A stretch of 64,000 nucleotides of DNA from Rhizobium sp. CCGE531 (GCF_003627795.1 NZ_CP032684.1:3656001-3720000); one strand, 5' to 3'; shown: positions 28,377 to 38,328, numbered from the stretch's first letter. Translations and numbers: made by a program. Notes: generated from the sequence alone by a model not told the origin.

Positions 28377-29651
28377 TTAGGCCGCGTCGGCGGCCAGAAG
28401 TTGCATGTCGAGGTGCTTGCCATTGTGGCCGGTGATTGCGACCTGCACAAGGTCGCGCGGGCGAAGGCCGGGGGCGGCGACAAGCGTGAAGTTTTCCGTA
28501 TGCGCCAGCCCGTTATTCTCGACAAGCAGCCATTGCCGCGTGCCGACCATGTTGTCGAGATGGGTCCGGTGCAATCTTTGTCCGGCCTCGCGCAGGCGGG
28601 CGGCGCGTTCCTTGATCAGGCCGCGATCGAGCTGCGGCATGCGGGCGGCCGGCGTGCCGGGGCGCAGACTGTAAGGGAAAACATGCAGATGCGCGATGCC
28701 GGCCTCTTCCGCCAGGCCGACGGCATTGGCGAACATCTCTTCCGTCTCCGTGGGAAAGCCGGCGATCATATCGGCGCCGAAGCTCGTCTCGGGGCGGAAC
28801 CGACGCACATCTTCGATGAAGCTGATAGCGTCAGCGCGCGAGTGCCGCCGCTTCATCCGCTTGAGGATCATGTCGTCGCCATGCTGCAGGGAGAGATGCA
28901 GATGCGGCATGAAGCGCGGCTCGTCGGCGATGAGGTCCATCAGATGTCCGTCGGCCTCGATGCTGTCGATCGAGGAAAGCCGCAGCCGGCGGATCTCCGG
29001 GATCTGCTTCAGCAGCGTCTTGGCAAGCAGGCCGAGCGTCGGCGTTCCGGCCAAATCGGCGCCATAGCTGGTGGCATCGACGCCGGTGAGCACGATCTCG
29101 CGATAGCCGCTTTCCACCAGGTTGCGGGCCTGATCGACGACGGCGCCCATCGGTACCGAGCGCGAATTGCCGCGGCCATAGGGAATGATGCAGAAGGTGC
29201 AGCGATGGTCGCAGCCGTTCTGCACCTGGATGAAGGCGCGCACATGGCCATCGATATGGCGGATCATCTGCGGCGCCGTCGCGCGCACGCTCATGATGTC
29301 GTTGACGCGCAGCTTCTCTTCCGCCGAAACGCCGAAATCCGGCAAAGAGCGATAGGAAGCGCTTTTCAGCTTTTCCTCGTTGCCGAGGACGGCATCCACC
29401 TCAGCCATCTCAGCAAAGGTCTGCTTCTCCGTCTGTGCGGCGCAGCCGGTGACAATGATGCGCGCATGCGGATTGTCCCGGCGCGCGCGGCGGATTGCCT
29501 GGCGCGCCTGGCGCACGGCCTCGCTTGTCACGGCGCAGGTATTGACCAGAATGGCGTTGTTGAGCCCGGCTTTCTCTGCCTCGGCCCTCATCACTTCGGA
29601 TTCATAGGTGTTGAGACGACAACCGAAGGTAATGACCTCGACCCCGCTCAC
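28377..29651 (-). CDS. mtaB: tRNA t6A37 methylthiotransferase MtaB
   Basis: Adds a methylthio group to C2 of t6A37 in ANN-reading tRNAs. The 424-residue radical SAM protein has the N-terminal cluster cysteines C11, C39 and C70 and the radical SAM motif C147-x3-C151-x2-C154 (CDHRCTFC). The short N-terminal [13 protein letters not shown] is the MtaB rather than MiaB form. The GTG start (29649-29651) overlaps the dapF stop as GTGA. A partial TRAM region lies at the C-terminus. Confidence 0.93.
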   Translation of the reverse strand: MSGVEVITFGCRLNTYESEVMRAEAEKAGLNNAILVNTCAVTSEAVRQARQAIRRARRDNPHARIIVTGCAAQTEKQTFAEMAEVDAVLGNEEKLKSASYRSLPDFGVSAEEKLRVNDIMSVRATAPQMIRHIDGHVRAFIQVQNGCDHRCTFCIIPYGRGNSRSVPMGAVVDQARNLVESGYREIVLTGVDATSYGADLAGTPTLGLLAKTLLKQIPEIRRLRLSSIDSIEADGHLMDLIADEPRFMPHLHLSLQHGDDMILKRMKRRHSRADAISFIEDVRRFRPETSFGADMIAGFPTETEEMFANAVGLAEEAGIAHLHVFPYSLRPGTPAARMPQLDRGLIKERAARLREAGQRLHRTHLDNMVGTRQWLLVENNGLAHTENFTLVAAPGLRPRDLVQVAITGHNGKHLDMQLLAADAA

Positions 29652-30553
29652 CGCGCCTGAGCCCCCTGCTCTTCATCGCGCGCCCAAAGACCGGTGACCG
29701 GGTCGACCGTGCCGGACCATTCCCATTCGGCGGGACCGGTCATGACGACATGATCGTTACTGTCTAGCCACTCGATGGTGAGCTTGCCCGGAGCCGGCGC
29801 GGAGGCGACGTCGATCGTCACCTTGCGGCCGGTGCGGCCGGTGCGCGCGGCGCTGACGGCGGCGGCACAGGCAGCCGAACCGCAGGCAAGCGTCAGGCCG
29901 GCGCCGCGTTCCCAGGTGCGGGTGCGCAGCGACGAAGGCGAAAGCACCTGCGCCAGCGTGATGTTGGCGCGCTCGGGAAACATCGGATGGTTTTCGAGCA
30001 AAGGGCCGAAGCGATCGAGATCGAAGGACATCGGGTCCTTGTCCACCCAGAAGATCGCATGCGGATTGCCCATCGACATCACAGAGGGCGAATGCAGGAC
30101 GGGATTGTCGATCGGCCCGATCTGCAGCTCGATGCGGCTGGTATCGGCAAATTCCTCGGCAAGCGGGATTTTGTCCCAGGCAAAGACCGGCGTTCCCATA
30201 TCGACCGAGATCGTGCCGTCTTCATGCTCCCTGGCATTCAGGATGCCGGCGACGGTCTGGAAGGTAAAGACCTTCCTGCCGGTTTCGGCCGCCAGCGCCT
30301 GCACGACGCAGCGCGTGCCGTTGCCGCAGGCCTGCGCCTTCGTGCCGTCGCAGTTCAGGATATCGATCCAGGCATCGGTACCCTCAAGCTTCGGATCATG
30401 GATCGCCATGATCTGGTCGAACTGGGTCGCCGGATCGGCATTGAGCGCAATCGCCGCCGCCGCCGTCACCACGTCCTTGCGGCCGCGCATATCGATGACC
30501 AGGATCTTGTTTCCAAGCCCGTTCATCCTCGCGAATTCGACCGTATTGCTCAT
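29648..30553 (-). CDS. dapF: Diaminopimelate epimerase
   Basis: Converts LL- to meso-diaminopimelate for lysine and peptidoglycan. The 301-residue protein starts [15 protein letters not shown] and carries the two catalytic cysteines, C76 in ACGNGTRC and C224 in [10 protein letters not shown]. Length is slightly above the usual 275 residues. The ATG at 30551-30553 gives the conserved start, although its ribosome-binding site is weak; the longer frame upstream is unconserved. First gene of the five-gene overlapping operon. Confidence 0.95.
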   Translation of the reverse strand: MSNTVEFARMNGLGNKILVIDMRGRKDVVTAAAAIALNADPATQFDQIMAIHDPKLEGTDAWIDILNCDGTKAQACGNGTRCVVQALAAETGRKVFTFQTVAGILNAREHEDGTISVDMGTPVFAWDKIPLAEEFADTSRIELQIGPIDNPVLHSPSVMSMGNPHAIFWVDKDPMSFDLDRFGPLLENHPMFPERANITLAQVLSPSSLRTRTWERGAGLTLACGSAACAAAVSAARTGRTGRKVTIDVASAPAPGKLTIEWLDSNDHVVMTGPAEWEWSGTVDPVTGLWARDEEQGAQAR

Positions 30554-30662
30554 GATGCCATGTCCGTCAGTGTTTTCGAGCTGTATATGGCGGAATTGCG
30601 GGGGAATTACCAGTGGGACGTGGCTTGCAACGTGGTACGGCGAATCATGCTCAGGCTGAGCG

Positions 30663-31262
30663 TTAGTCGGATCTACGCAACTCCGTCGCAAAGAGACCGT
30701 AATGAGTACCGTGGCCGGCAACTATGATATGGGTACCGGTCGCAAGGCCTTTCCTGAATTCGTCTGACACACCGCACACTTTGTCGAAACCGATCATGAG
30801 CCCCTGAAGCTGCAAGGGCGAATAGCAATGCTTTTCATAGTGGTTGTCGGCGCGACCGACCGTATAGGAAAGCTCTGCATGATGCCCAACGACCAAGGCC
30901 AGCATCATAGGCCAAGCCATGACCCCCGCCACATAGCCTCCAAAATAACCGAGAACTGGAGCAAACAGAATGCCCAGAACCGGCTTCAACCCCTGTTCAT
31001 AAGTTCCGTTTTGCAACTGTCTGGTGGCGCCAGCCAACACTAGACAGAACACAAGCAGCGCGGTTCCCGCGCCCACTACGACACCCAACCAACCGATTGA
31101 TGCTATCCATTTAGTCGACGGAAGGAAGCGGTAGCCTGCGAGCCCCGTGCAAACTATAAAGAGCATTACAATCAGCAGACAAAAAAGCAGCCAGCCCAAC
31201 GCCGCAAACCTAACGGCTCTCGCTAATACATGACCGCTTTTCCATTCCCCAAATGCGCCCAT
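30663..31262 (-). CDS. Hypothetical membrane protein in AT-richer DNA
   Basis: A 199-residue protein I do not recognise. It has four hydrophobic helices in the first 135 residues (for example [40 protein letters not shown] and a glycine-rich [20 protein letters not shown]) and a polar C-terminus with several His/Cys ([21 protein letters not shown]). Base composition is clearly lower in GC than its neighbours (28 of 60 in the line at 31141), suggesting recent acquisition. ATG at 31262 is the first good start; no strong ribosome-binding site is seen. It stands alone. Confidence 0.55.
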   Translation of the reverse strand: MGAFGEWKSGHVLARAVRFAALGWLLFCLLIVMLFIVCTGLAGYRFLPSTKWIASIGWLGVVVGAGTALLVFCLVLAGATRQLQNGTYEQGLKPVLGILFAPVLGYFGGYVAGVMAWPMMLALVVGHHAELSYTVGRADNHYEKHCYSPLQLQGLMIGFDKVCGVSDEFRKGLATGTHIIVAGHGTHYGLFATELRRSD

Positions 31263-31533
31263 CAAACAACCACCACCGAAACTGATCTACGAATCATATC
31301 GTATACCATCGGTTGTCAGTTCAAGATGTACGCACAGACAGCGATCGATTATTGTGCGGCGTCCCAGCGCTGATTGGAGTCGTCAATATGAGAGTGCCGC
31401 CCGCCTATTGCTTCACTCTGTGTTATGGGCATCGCCGTACGCCGACCTAGTTCTGGAAAAATTGGCGCCCCATGTCGGAATGCCAGCCCCCCGCACGTCC
31501 TAGGCTCGTCCACTCCGTCAAACCATAGGGATT

Positions 31534-31983
31534 ATGACCATGCCGAATACCATACGCCTGCACCGCGTCCTGGCAACCAGCCCGGAAAAGGTCTATCGCG
31601 CATTCATCGAGGCGGATGCGCTTGCCAAGTGGCTGCCGCCAAACGGCTTTGCCTGCACCGTGCATCATTTGGAGCCGAGCGTTGGCGGTACGTTCAGAAT
31701 GTCCTTCCGCAACTTCACGACGGGCGACAGCCATGCCTTCGGCGGCGATTTCCGCGAGCTTATTCCGGGCGAACTGGTGCGCTACACCGACAAGTTCGAC
31801 GATCCGAACCTGCCGGGCGAAATGGAAGTGACCGTGACCTTGAAGAAGGTCCTGGTCGGGACCGAGGTGAATATTACCCAGGCAGGCATTCCGGATGTCA
31901 TCCCGCCAGAGGCTTGCTATCTCGGCTGGCAGGAATCGCTGATCAATCTGGCAAAGCTAGTCGAACCCGAGATTACGCAGTAA
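31534..31983 (+). CDS. SRPBCC/AHSA1-like domain protein
   Basis: A 149-residue single-domain protein of the START/SRPBCC fold. The N-terminal LHRVLATSPEKVYRAFIEAD and ALAKWLPPNGF with GGTFRMSF are the AHSA1 signature; the C-terminal CYLGWQESLINLAKLVEP is the closing helix. Such proteins bind hydrophobic ligands or accompany ArsR regulators, but no ArsR gene is adjacent. Followed by a strong terminator. Confidence 0.85.
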   Translation: MTMPNTIRLHRVLATSPEKVYRAFIEADALAKWLPPNGFACTVHHLEPSVGGTFRMSFRNFTTGDSHAFGGDFRELIPGELVRYTDKFDDPNLPGEMEVTVTLKKVLVGTEVNITQAGIPDVIPPEACYLGWQESLINLAKLVEPEITQ

Positions 31984-32011
31984 GGCTCGGCACGCAACAA
32001 GGCTTCCGGAC

Positions 32012-32039
32012 ACTCCTTCTCCCCGAGGGGAGAAGGAGT
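32012..32039 (+). terminator. Rho-independent terminator between convergent genes
   Basis: ACTCCTTCTCCCC / GGGGAGAAGGAGT stem followed by TTTT. It ends the AHSA1-like transcript and lies 15 bases before the end of the convergent hydrolase gene. Confidence 0.85.
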
Positions 32040-32053
32040 TTTTGGCGCAATAC

Positions 32054-33073
32054 TCAAGCAACCGGCACGTCAAAAACTTCCCCTGCCCGGAGCGGTCGAA
32101 ACCGATCCGGCTCCATGCCTTCGGCCTTCAGCGCTGCATCCAGCGCCTGGACTGGCGCATCGATGCCCTCGTCCGTCAGCTGGAACGTCGCGAAGTGATG
32201 CCCGGCGACATAGGCGGCGTTGCAGAGCTTCATGCCCTTGACCGCTTCTTCCGGATTCTGGTGCTGGCCCTTCATGAACCAGCGCGGCTCGTAGGCGCCG
32301 AAGGGCAGGATCGCGAGGCGGAAGCCGCCATGCTTGCGGGCGGCCGCCTCATAATTGATGCCATCGTGAAAGCCGGTGTCGCCGATATGATAGATTTTGC
32401 CCGCCGGCGTCGCCAGCACGAATGCGGCCCACAGCGCCATGCGCTGGTCGCCCATCCCTCGCGCCGACCAGTGATGACAAGGCTCGACATCGATGGTCAC
32501 ATCAGCCTTGACGGCGATGCGATCACCCCAATCGACCACAGTGATGTCGGCGTCGGGAACGATGCGGCGGATGATCGTGTCGTTGCCGAGCGGCGTCACG
32601 ATCTTTGGCCGATGCGCCTGATGCAGGCGCGCAAGCGTGACCAGATCGAGGTGGTCGTAGTGATTATGCGTTACCAGTACGAGGTCGATATGCGGCAGGT
32701 CCTCGAAGCGGATGCCGGGCGGCACCACGCGCTTCGGCCCGACGGATCTGAACGGACTGACCCGTTCCGACCAGACCGGATCCGTCAGAATGTTCAGCCC
32801 GGCAATCTGCACCAGCATCGACGCATGCCCGACCATGGTCACCCGCATCTGCTCGCCGAACACATGCCGGTCGGGCCTTGCCGGAGGAAAGGCGCTGATG
32901 ACAGGATTGGGCCAGCGCACCCGGCCGCCGCCGAACTGCCAGCGCAAAAGGTCGAATGCACTGCCCGGCTCGACGCCGCCGGGATTGAAGAAGCGCTGAC
33001 CGTCGAAATGATCGGAAACCGGACCCTGATAATAAGGATTGCGCTTCTTGTTGGAGCCGGGTGAGCTCGTCAT
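32054..33073 (-). CDS. Metallo-beta-lactamase-fold hydrolase (NAPE-PLD/RomA/UlaG-like)
   Basis: A 339-residue metal-dependent hydrolase. THNHYDHLD (H136, H138, D140, H141) is the zinc-binding motif; H205-H206 region (EPCHHWSARG) and GDTGFHDG supply further ligands. The N-terminal NPYYQGPVSDHFDGQRFFNP is the sequence found in NAPE-phospholipase-D-like bacterial proteins, so a phospholipid or outer-membrane-related substrate is possible but unproven. The start overlaps the stop of the preceding hypothetical gene (ATGA), so the two are coupled. Confidence 0.85.
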   Translation of the reverse strand: MTSSPGSNKKRNPYYQGPVSDHFDGQRFFNPGGVEPGSAFDLLRWQFGGGRVRWPNPVISAFPPARPDRHVFGEQMRVTMVGHASMLVQIAGLNILTDPVWSERVSPFRSVGPKRVVPPGIRFEDLPHIDLVLVTHNHYDHLDLVTLARLHQAHRPKIVTPLGNDTIIRRIVPDADITVVDWGDRIAVKADVTIDVEPCHHWSARGMGDQRMALWAAFVLATPAGKIYHIGDTGFHDGINYEAAARKHGGFRLAILPFGAYEPRWFMKGQHQNPEEAVKGMKLCNAAYVAGHHFATFQLTDEGIDAPVQALDAALKAEGMEPDRFRPLRAGEVFDVPVA

Positions 33074-34059
33074 GGCTTTTCCGCTCCTTCAGCACCCGTC
33101 GCCTGTCGGGCCGGCAGGCCGATCTTGCTGAGCCACTCCTCGGCCTCACGCGCCGTCAGCGTCTCTTCCAGCACGACGTTCGCCGGCATGGCGAAAAGCT
33201 GCGGCGTGAAGAAGCTCGTATCCCAGAGCGCGGCATCTTCGGCCGGAGGCGAAAGCAGGATGACCTGCCGGCCATCGATACGGGCAATCGTCTCGACGGA
33301 GGCCTCGCCGGAAATCTCTGTCAGTCCCGGTTGGTCCGGCCGCACGGTCTCATAACGCCACCAAGGTTCGTCATTGCCTTCCTCGGCCACAGTCATGCAC
33401 CGCGCCATGTCGATAATGAACCTGTTAGGCGCGCGGCCGCCGGTGAGCGTCTCGCCGAATGCCGCCTGGATCAGCGTGAACAGATGAAAGCCGTTGACGA
33501 TATTCTCATAGCGCAGGCGAAAGCCCTGGCGGCTCGGCAGATGCAGCACCAGCAGGGCGTCGCTTCGGCTCAGGAGCACCTGGCGGACCCAGGCAGCACC
33601 CGGCGTATAATCCTGCAGCTCGGCAAGCTGCGCCATCAGCGCCTTGTCGCCGGCTGCGAGCTGGCGCTCCTTCGGCATGGCGGCAAGATGCGAAACCGCC
33701 GATTGCCCGAGCAGCTGGAAGGCATCGAGCAGCTGCCTTTGCTTCGGGCTCAGCTCCTTGCGGCCGGCAAAGCCGCGATGGATCTGCGGCAGCCACGCCA
33801 TGTAGAGTTCCCACACGGCGGCACCGCTGCGGTCCACCGACCCACCCTTTTCGAGGATGGTACCAAGCATGTTGGCAAGCACTGCCGCTCCCGGCGGTGG
33901 CAAGCGGCCAAGCTCGCGCGCCGCCCGCGCCACGATCTTCGGCTGCGTCATGGCGCTCGCGTAGAAGGCTTGTGCCGCCGCATTGAATTGCGCGTCGACA
34001 CGGCCGCCGGCGTAAGCGCGGCAGGCGGCGAGAAGATCGGTCAGGGCTGCATCATTCAT
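33070..34059 (-). CDS. Conserved hypothetical protein coupled to the metallo-hydrolase
   Basis: A 329-residue soluble protein without a domain I can name. It is rich in Ala and Leu, with helical N-terminal two-thirds (for example LTDLLAACRAYAGGRVDAQF) and a C-terminal part with RFIIDMARCMTV and IARIDGRQVILLSPP. No signal peptide or membrane helix is visible. Four-base overlap with the hydrolase gene suggests they act together. Codon use is like the neighbouring core genes. Confidence 0.7.
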   Translation of the reverse strand: MNDAALTDLLAACRAYAGGRVDAQFNAAAQAFYASAMTQPKIVARAARELGRLPPPGAAVLANMLGTILEKGGSVDRSGAAVWELYMAWLPQIHRGFAGRKELSPKQRQLLDAFQLLGQSAVSHLAAMPKERQLAAGDKALMAQLAELQDYTPGAAWVRQVLLSRSDALLVLHLPSRQGFRLRYENIVNGFHLFTLIQAAFGETLTGGRAPNRFIIDMARCMTVAEEGNDEPWWRYETVRPDQPGLTEISGEASVETIARIDGRQVILLSPPAEDAALWDTSFFTPQLFAMPANVVLEETLTAREAEEWLSKIGLPARQATGAEGAEKP

Positions 34060-34431
34060 TCGGAACTGTCTCGGGAATCACTTGATGGCGAGGATCGATA
34101 CAACACTTGGAAGGCGATGGTGCAGGCAAAAAGACATTGATATGGCAATATGGCCAGCGTAAATCCGGCATTTCCGCCGCCCTGGGTTGACTTCGCCGGC
34201 CTTTTCCTGTTTATCGCCCGCAATCTGCGACGAGCACAAGCCTCCGAGCCACCGACCGGGACCCATAAAGGTATAAAGAGATCCCGGAGGTCAACACCCG
34301 ACAGCGCGATGCGCCCTCGGGTGCTTTTTGGCTTTGCGTCTTGTTTTCGTCATGGAAAAGCACGACGTTTTCGGGCGAGGAACGCGCAGTTGCGCCAAGT
34401 CCAATCCCGAGCGATCGATAAGGAAGAACCG
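34060..34431 (+). other. Leader and promoter region of ffh, with an internal terminator-like hairpin
   Basis: 372 bases between divergent genes. It holds a CCGGGA...TCCCGG hairpin (34256-34287), a terminator-like hairpin (34295-34328) and no convincing gene. The SRP RNA signature GGAAGGAAGCAG was looked for and not found. Confidence 0.5.
34295..34328 (+). terminator. Terminator-like hairpin about 100 bases upstream of ffh
   Basis: CACCCGA / TCGGGTG outer stem and GCGC-GAT-GCGC inner stem, followed by CTTTTT. No plus-strand gene lies upstream for it to terminate, so it is either an attenuator of the ffh operon or the end of a small RNA. Confidence 0.65.
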
Positions 34432-35997
34432 ATGTTTGAGAACCTCCAGGACCGTCTTGGTTCCATTCTGAATGGACTGACAGGCCGCGGCGCGCTTTCG
34501 GAAGCCGATGTTTCCGCAGCACTTCGCGAGGTTCGCCGCGCGCTTTTGGAAGCCGACGTGGCGCTGGATGTCGTTCGCTCCTTTACCGACCGCGTCCGCG
34601 AAAAGGCTGTCGGCGCAGGGATCCTGAAGTCGATCAAGCCCGGCCAGATGGTCGTCAAGATCGTCCATGACGAGCTGATCGAAATGCTCGGCGGCGAAGG
34701 CGTGGGCATAGACCTCAACGCGCCGGCCCCGGTCGTCGTCATGATGGTCGGTCTGCAGGGCTCCGGTAAGACCACCACATCAGCCAAGATCGCCAGCCGC
34801 CTGACCAGCCGCGACCGCAAGAAGGTCCTGATGGCCTCGCTCGACACGCGCCGCCCGGCAGCACAGGAGCAATTGCGCCAGCTCGGCGTGCAGACGGGCG
34901 TCGATACGCTGCCGGTCATATCAGGCCAGTCCCCGACCGATATCGCCGCGCGCGCCGTGCAGGCCGCCAAGCTCGGCGGCCATGACGTCGTCATCCTCGA
35001 CACCGCCGGCCGTACGCATATCGACGAGCCGCTTATGGTCGAGATGGCGGATATCAAGAAGAAGTCCAACCCGCATGAAATCCTGCTGGTCGCGGATAGC
35101 TTGACCGGTCAGGACGCCGTCAACCTCGCCCGCAATTTCGACGAGCGCGTCGGGATCACCGGCCTCGTGCTGACCCGCATGGACGGCGACGGCCGCGGCG
35201 GTGCAGCCCTTTCGATGCGCGCCGTCACAGGCAAGCCGATCAAGCTGATCGGTGTCGGCGAAAAGATGGGCGAGCTGGAAGAATTCCATCCCCGCCGTAT
35301 CGCCGACCGCATCCTCGGCATGGGCGACATCGTCTCGCTGGTCGAAAAGGCGGCTGAGAACATCGACGCCGAAAAGGCGGCCGCCATGGCCGCCAAGATG
35401 GCCAAGGGCAAGTTCGATCTGAACGACCTTGCCGACCAGCTCGGCCAGATGCAGAAGATGGGCGGCATGGGCGGCATCATGGGTATGATGCCCGGCATGG
35501 GTGGCATGAAGGACAAGATGGCCGCCGCTGGCCTGAACGACAAGCTTTTCGGCCGCCAGATCGCCATCATCTCCTCGATGACCAAGGCAGAGCGCGCCAA
35601 TCCGGACCTCTTGAAACATTCCCGCAAGAAGCGCATCGCCGCCGGCTCCGGCTCCGACGCCTCCGACATCAACAAGCTTCTGAAGATGCACCGCCAGATG
35701 GCGGACATGATGAAGATGATGGGCGGCAAGGGCAAAGGCGGCATGATGAAGCAGCTGATGGGCGGCCTTGCCGGCAAGATGGGCCTCGGCGGCGGTATGG
35801 GCGGCATGCCCGACCTGTCGAATATGGACCCCAAGCAGCTCGAAGCCCTGCAGAAGCAGGCCGAAGCCGCAGGCCTCGGCCGTCCCGGCGGCATGCCCGG
35901 CCTTGGCGGCGGTGGATTGCCGGGCCTGGGCGGCGCCAAGCTGCCCGGCCTCGGCGGTGGTTTCCCGGGACTTCCCGGTTTGCCGAAGAAGAAGTGA
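34432..35997 (+). CDS. ffh: Signal recognition particle protein Ffh (SRP54)
   Basis: Binds signal sequences emerging from the ribosome and, with SRP RNA and FtsY, targets membrane proteins. The 521-residue protein has the N domain (1-95), G1 GLQGSGKTT (107-115), the DTAGR motif, TRMDGDGRGG and a methionine-rich M domain from about 320 (for example MQKMGGMGGIMGMMPGMGGM). It ends in a long Gly/Pro/Leu-rich tail of about 60 residues, longer than in E. coli. ATG at 34432 gives the conserved MFENLQDRL; the upstream frame is leader. Confidence 0.97.
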   Translation: MFENLQDRLGSILNGLTGRGALSEADVSAALREVRRALLEADVALDVVRSFTDRVREKAVGAGILKSIKPGQMVVKIVHDELIEMLGGEGVGIDLNAPAPVVVMMVGLQGSGKTTTSAKIASRLTSRDRKKVLMASLDTRRPAAQEQLRQLGVQTGVDTLPVISGQSPTDIAARAVQAAKLGGHDVVILDTAGRTHIDEPLMVEMADIKKKSNPHEILLVADSLTGQDAVNLARNFDERVGITGLVLTRMDGDGRGGAALSMRAVTGKPIKLIGVGEKMGELEEFHPRRIADRILGMGDIVSLVEKAAENIDAEKAAAMAAKMAKGKFDLNDLADQLGQMQKMGGMGGIMGMMPGMGGMKDKMAAAGLNDKLFGRQIAIISSMTKAERANPDLLKHSRKKRIAAGSGSDASDINKLLKMHRQMADMMKMMGGKGKGGMMKQLMGGLAGKMGLGGGMGGMPDLSNMDPKQLEALQKQAEAAGLGRPGGMPGLGGGGLPGLGGAKLPGLGGGFPGLPGLPKKK

Positions 35998-36015
35998 GAA
36001 GGATCGTTGACCCCC

Positions 36016-36318
36016 ATGATTGATCCAGACATCAAAGCCCAATTGGGCAACTATCGCCAGTCGATCGACAATATCGATGCCGCACTGGTGCACATGCTGG
36101 CCGAACGCTTCCGCTGCACCAAAGAGGTCGGCGTGCTGAAGGCCAAGTACGACCTGCCGCCGGCCGATCCGGCGCGCGAGGAATTTCAGATCGAACGCCT
36201 GCGCCGCCTGGCAAAGGACGCAAATCTGGACCCGGATTTCGCCGAGAAGTTCCTGAACTTCGTCATCAAGGAAGTCATCCGGCATCATGAACAGATCGCT
36301 GCCGATTTCAAAGGGTAA
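36016..36318 (+). CDS. Chorismate mutase, AroQ class
   Basis: A 100-residue monofunctional helical chorismate mutase converting chorismate to prephenate for phenylalanine and tyrosine. YRQSIDNIDAALVHMLAERF gives the long first helix; CTKEVGVLKA and REEFQIERLRRLA supply the basic active-site residues. The start is ambiguous: ATG at 36016 or TTG at 36007; AGGA at 36000-36003 is somewhat far from the first and too close to the second. It lies 18 bases after ffh in the ffh-rpsP-rimM-trmD-rplS cluster, a common alphaproteobacterial order. Confidence 0.9.
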   Translation: MIDPDIKAQLGNYRQSIDNIDAALVHMLAERFRCTKEVGVLKAKYDLPPADPAREEFQIERLRRLAKDANLDPDFAEKFLNFVIKEVIRHHEQIAADFKG

Positions 36319-36444
36319 CCCCTGGCCGCATGATCCCGAAAGACGCAGGACGTTTTCGCCAGGGATCACGCAGCAAGAGAAAAGCAGCGCGACGTAACCA
36401 TACCGCACAACGAAGCGGTCAAGAAAAGCCTAAGGAGAATTAAC

Positions 36445-36807
36445 ATGGCACTGAAAATTCGTCTCGCCCGCGGTGGCTCCAAGAAGCGCCCGTACTACCA
36501 CGTTGTTATCGCCGACGCCCGCTCGCCGCGCGACGGCCGCTTCCTGGAGAAGGTTGGTTCCTGGAACCCGATGCTCGCCAAGGACGATGCCAAGCGCGTT
36601 GAACTCGACGCCGACCGCATCAAGCATTGGCTCGACAACGGCGCCCAGCCGACCGACCGCGTTCTGCGCTTCCTCGCCGAAGCCGGCGTTACAACGCGCG
36701 ACGCCAAGAGCAACCCGGAAAAGGCGAAGCCGGGCAAGAAGGCTCAGGAGCGCGCTGCCGAGAAGGCACAGAAGGCTGCTGACGCCGCCGCTGCTGCTTC
36801 TGAATAA
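36445..36807 (+). CDS. rpsP: 30S ribosomal protein S16
   Basis: A 120-residue ribosomal protein with the S16 start [20 protein letters not shown] and [17 protein letters not shown]. The C-terminal 35 residues are a Lys/Ala-rich extension typical of alphaproteobacteria. Ribosome-binding site AAGGAG is 7 bases before ATG. A terminator follows, so rpsP can be expressed separately from rimM. Confidence 0.97.
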   Translation: MALKIRLARGGSKKRPYYHVVIADARSPRDGRFLEKVGSWNPMLAKDDAKRVELDADRIKHWLDNGAQPTDRVLRFLAEAGVTTRDAKSNPEKAKPGKKAQERAAEKAQKAADAAAAASE

Positions 36808-36826
36808 TCAGTCCTTGTGACTGTCG

Positions 36827-36860
36827 AAAACGGGCGACATGGCGACATGCTGCCCGTTTT
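36827..36860 (+). terminator. Rho-independent terminator after rpsP
   Basis: AAAACGGGC (36827-36835) pairs with GCCCGTTTT (36852-36860), followed by TTATTT. Confidence 0.85.
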
Positions 36861-36902
36861 TTATTTCCCATCGGCGGGTGTTCATCCTATGAGAGAACGC
36901 AA

Positions 36903-37003
36903 CTACAGCGCCGCCCGTCACATATGACGCGCGAAGGTCGCTGTAGCACTTTAGATCTGCTGCATAATTCCTTAAATCGATCCCGATTTGAGGAATTATG
37001 CAG
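36903..37003. repeat. RIME-like double palindrome upstream of rimM
   Basis: Two palindromes: CTACAGCG (36903-36910) / CGCTGTAG (36939-36946), and a near-perfect 44-base hairpin with CTGCATAATTCCT and AGGAATTATGCAG ends (36960-37003, one T-G pair, loop ATCC). The overall size of about 100 bp with two palindromes resembles the Rhizobium-specific intergenic mosaic element; this is an inference. It ends 26 bases before rimM. Confidence 0.7.
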
Positions 37004-37029
37004 TAATCCCGGTAATCGGCGAAGAGACC

Positions 37030-37611
37030 ATGACGAAACTGCAAAACCCGGTATTGATGGCGACCATCGGCGCGGCACAGGGCCTCAAAGGCGAGGTACG
37101 CGCCCGTGCCTATACTTCGGACCCCACAGCGCTTGGCGATTACGGCCACCTGCACAGCATGGACGGCCGCAGCTTCGAGGTTCTGGAAATCCGCGAAGCC
37201 AAGAACGTGGTGGTGGTGCGCTTGCGCGGCGTCAACGACCGCGATGCCGCCGAAGCGCTGAATGGCCTGGAGCTCTACATCGAGCGCGACAACCTGCCTG
37301 ATGATGAACTCGATAACGACGAATTCTTCTACACCGATCTCGAAGGGCTGGAAGCTGTCGACGACAAGGGCACCGGCTACGGCACGGTCAGCGGCATCTA
37401 TGATTTCGGCGCCGGCGACCTCCTGGAGCTGAAGGGTCCGGGCAAGCGTCCGGTCCTGATCCCCTTCTCAGAAACGGCCGTTCTCGAAATCGATCTCGAA
37501 GGCGGCAAGATTCTGATCGATCCAATGGCCGCAGGCCTGATCGACAATCCCGACGATCTCATCGGCAAGCCGCCGAAGCCGGAAAAGCCGGAAGGCAAGA
37601 CGAAGAAGTAA
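37030..37611 (+). CDS. rimM: 16S rRNA processing/ribosome maturation factor RimM
   Basis: A 193-residue assembly factor that binds S19 and helps mature the 30S head. [20 protein letters not shown] opens the RimM domain; the PRC-barrel follows with [16 protein letters not shown] and [20 protein letters not shown]. The last 20 residues are Lys/Pro-rich. ATG at 37030 with GAAGAG upstream was chosen over an earlier in-frame start inside the palindrome. trmD follows after 24 bases. Confidence 0.95.
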   Translation: MTKLQNPVLMATIGAAQGLKGEVRARAYTSDPTALGDYGHLHSMDGRSFEVLEIREAKNVVVVRLRGVNDRDAAEALNGLELYIERDNLPDDELDNDEFFYTDLEGLEAVDDKGTGYGTVSGIYDFGAGDLLELKGPGKRPVLIPFSETAVLEIDLEGGKILIDPMAAGLIDNPDDLIGKPPKPEKPEGKTKK

Positions 37612-37635
37612 TCCTCATTGGGAAGTGACCGCGCC

Positions 37636-38328
37636 ATGAGTTTCCGGGCGACCATCCTGACGCTTTATCCCGAGATGTTTCCCGGCCATCTCGGCACGTC
37701 GCTTGCCGGCAAGGCGATGGAGCGTGGTCAGTGGGCGCTGGACACCGTGCAGATTCGCGATTTCGCCACGGATAGGCACCGCACCGTCGACGACACGCCC
37801 GCCGGCGGCGGCGCCGGCATGGTGCTGAAGCCGGACGTGCTTGCCCGCGCCATCGACCATGCCGGCGAAAACGACAGCCGCCCGCGCCTGCTGATGAGCC
37901 CGCGCGGCAAGCCGCTGACGCAACAGCGCGTGCGTGAGCTCGCGGCAGGTGACGGCGTCATCATCGTCTGCGGCCGTTTCGAAGGCGTCGACCAGCGTGT
38001 CATCGACGGCCGCGGCCTCGAGGAAGTCTCGATCGGCGACTACATCCTCTCCGGCGGCGAGCCAGCGGCGCTGATCCTGCTCGACGCCATCGTCCGCATC
38101 CTGCCCGGCGTCATGGGCAACGATCTTTCCGGCCTGCATGAAAGCTTCGAAGGCGGCCTGCTGGAGCATCCGCATTATACGCGCCCGCAGATCTGGGAAG
38201 GCCATGAGATCCCCGCCGTGCTCACCTCAGGCAACCACGCGGCAATCGCCAAATGGCAGAAGGAGCAGGCCGAACAGCTGACACGGGAACGCCGGCCGGA
38301 TCTGTTGGAAAAAAAGGCTGAGAAATAG
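37636..38328 (+). CDS. trmD: tRNA (guanine-N1)-methyltransferase
   Basis: Methylates G37 of tRNAs with a G36 to prevent frameshifting. The 230-residue SPOUT protein has the trefoil-knot SAM site ([15 protein letters not shown]), the [14 protein letters not shown] motif and the [16 protein letters not shown] loop. Start at ATG 37636; a TTG further upstream is less likely. Position between rimM and rplS is conserved. Confidence 0.97.
   Translation: MSFRATILTLYPEMFPGHLGTSLAGKAMERGQWALDTVQIRDFATDRHRTVDDTPAGGGAGMVLKPDVLARAIDHAGENDSRPRLLMSPRGKPLTQQRVRELAAGDGVIIVCGRFEGVDQRVIDGRGLEEVSIGDYILSGGEPAALILLDAIVRILPGVMGNDLSGLHESFEGGLLEHPHYTRPQIWEGHEIPAVLTSGNHAAIAKWQKEQAEQLTRERRPDLLEKKAEK

Noticed and set aside
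34060..34431. SRP RNA next to ffh
   Set aside because: The conserved GGAAGGAAGCAG apical sequence of bacterial SRP RNA is not present on either strand there.
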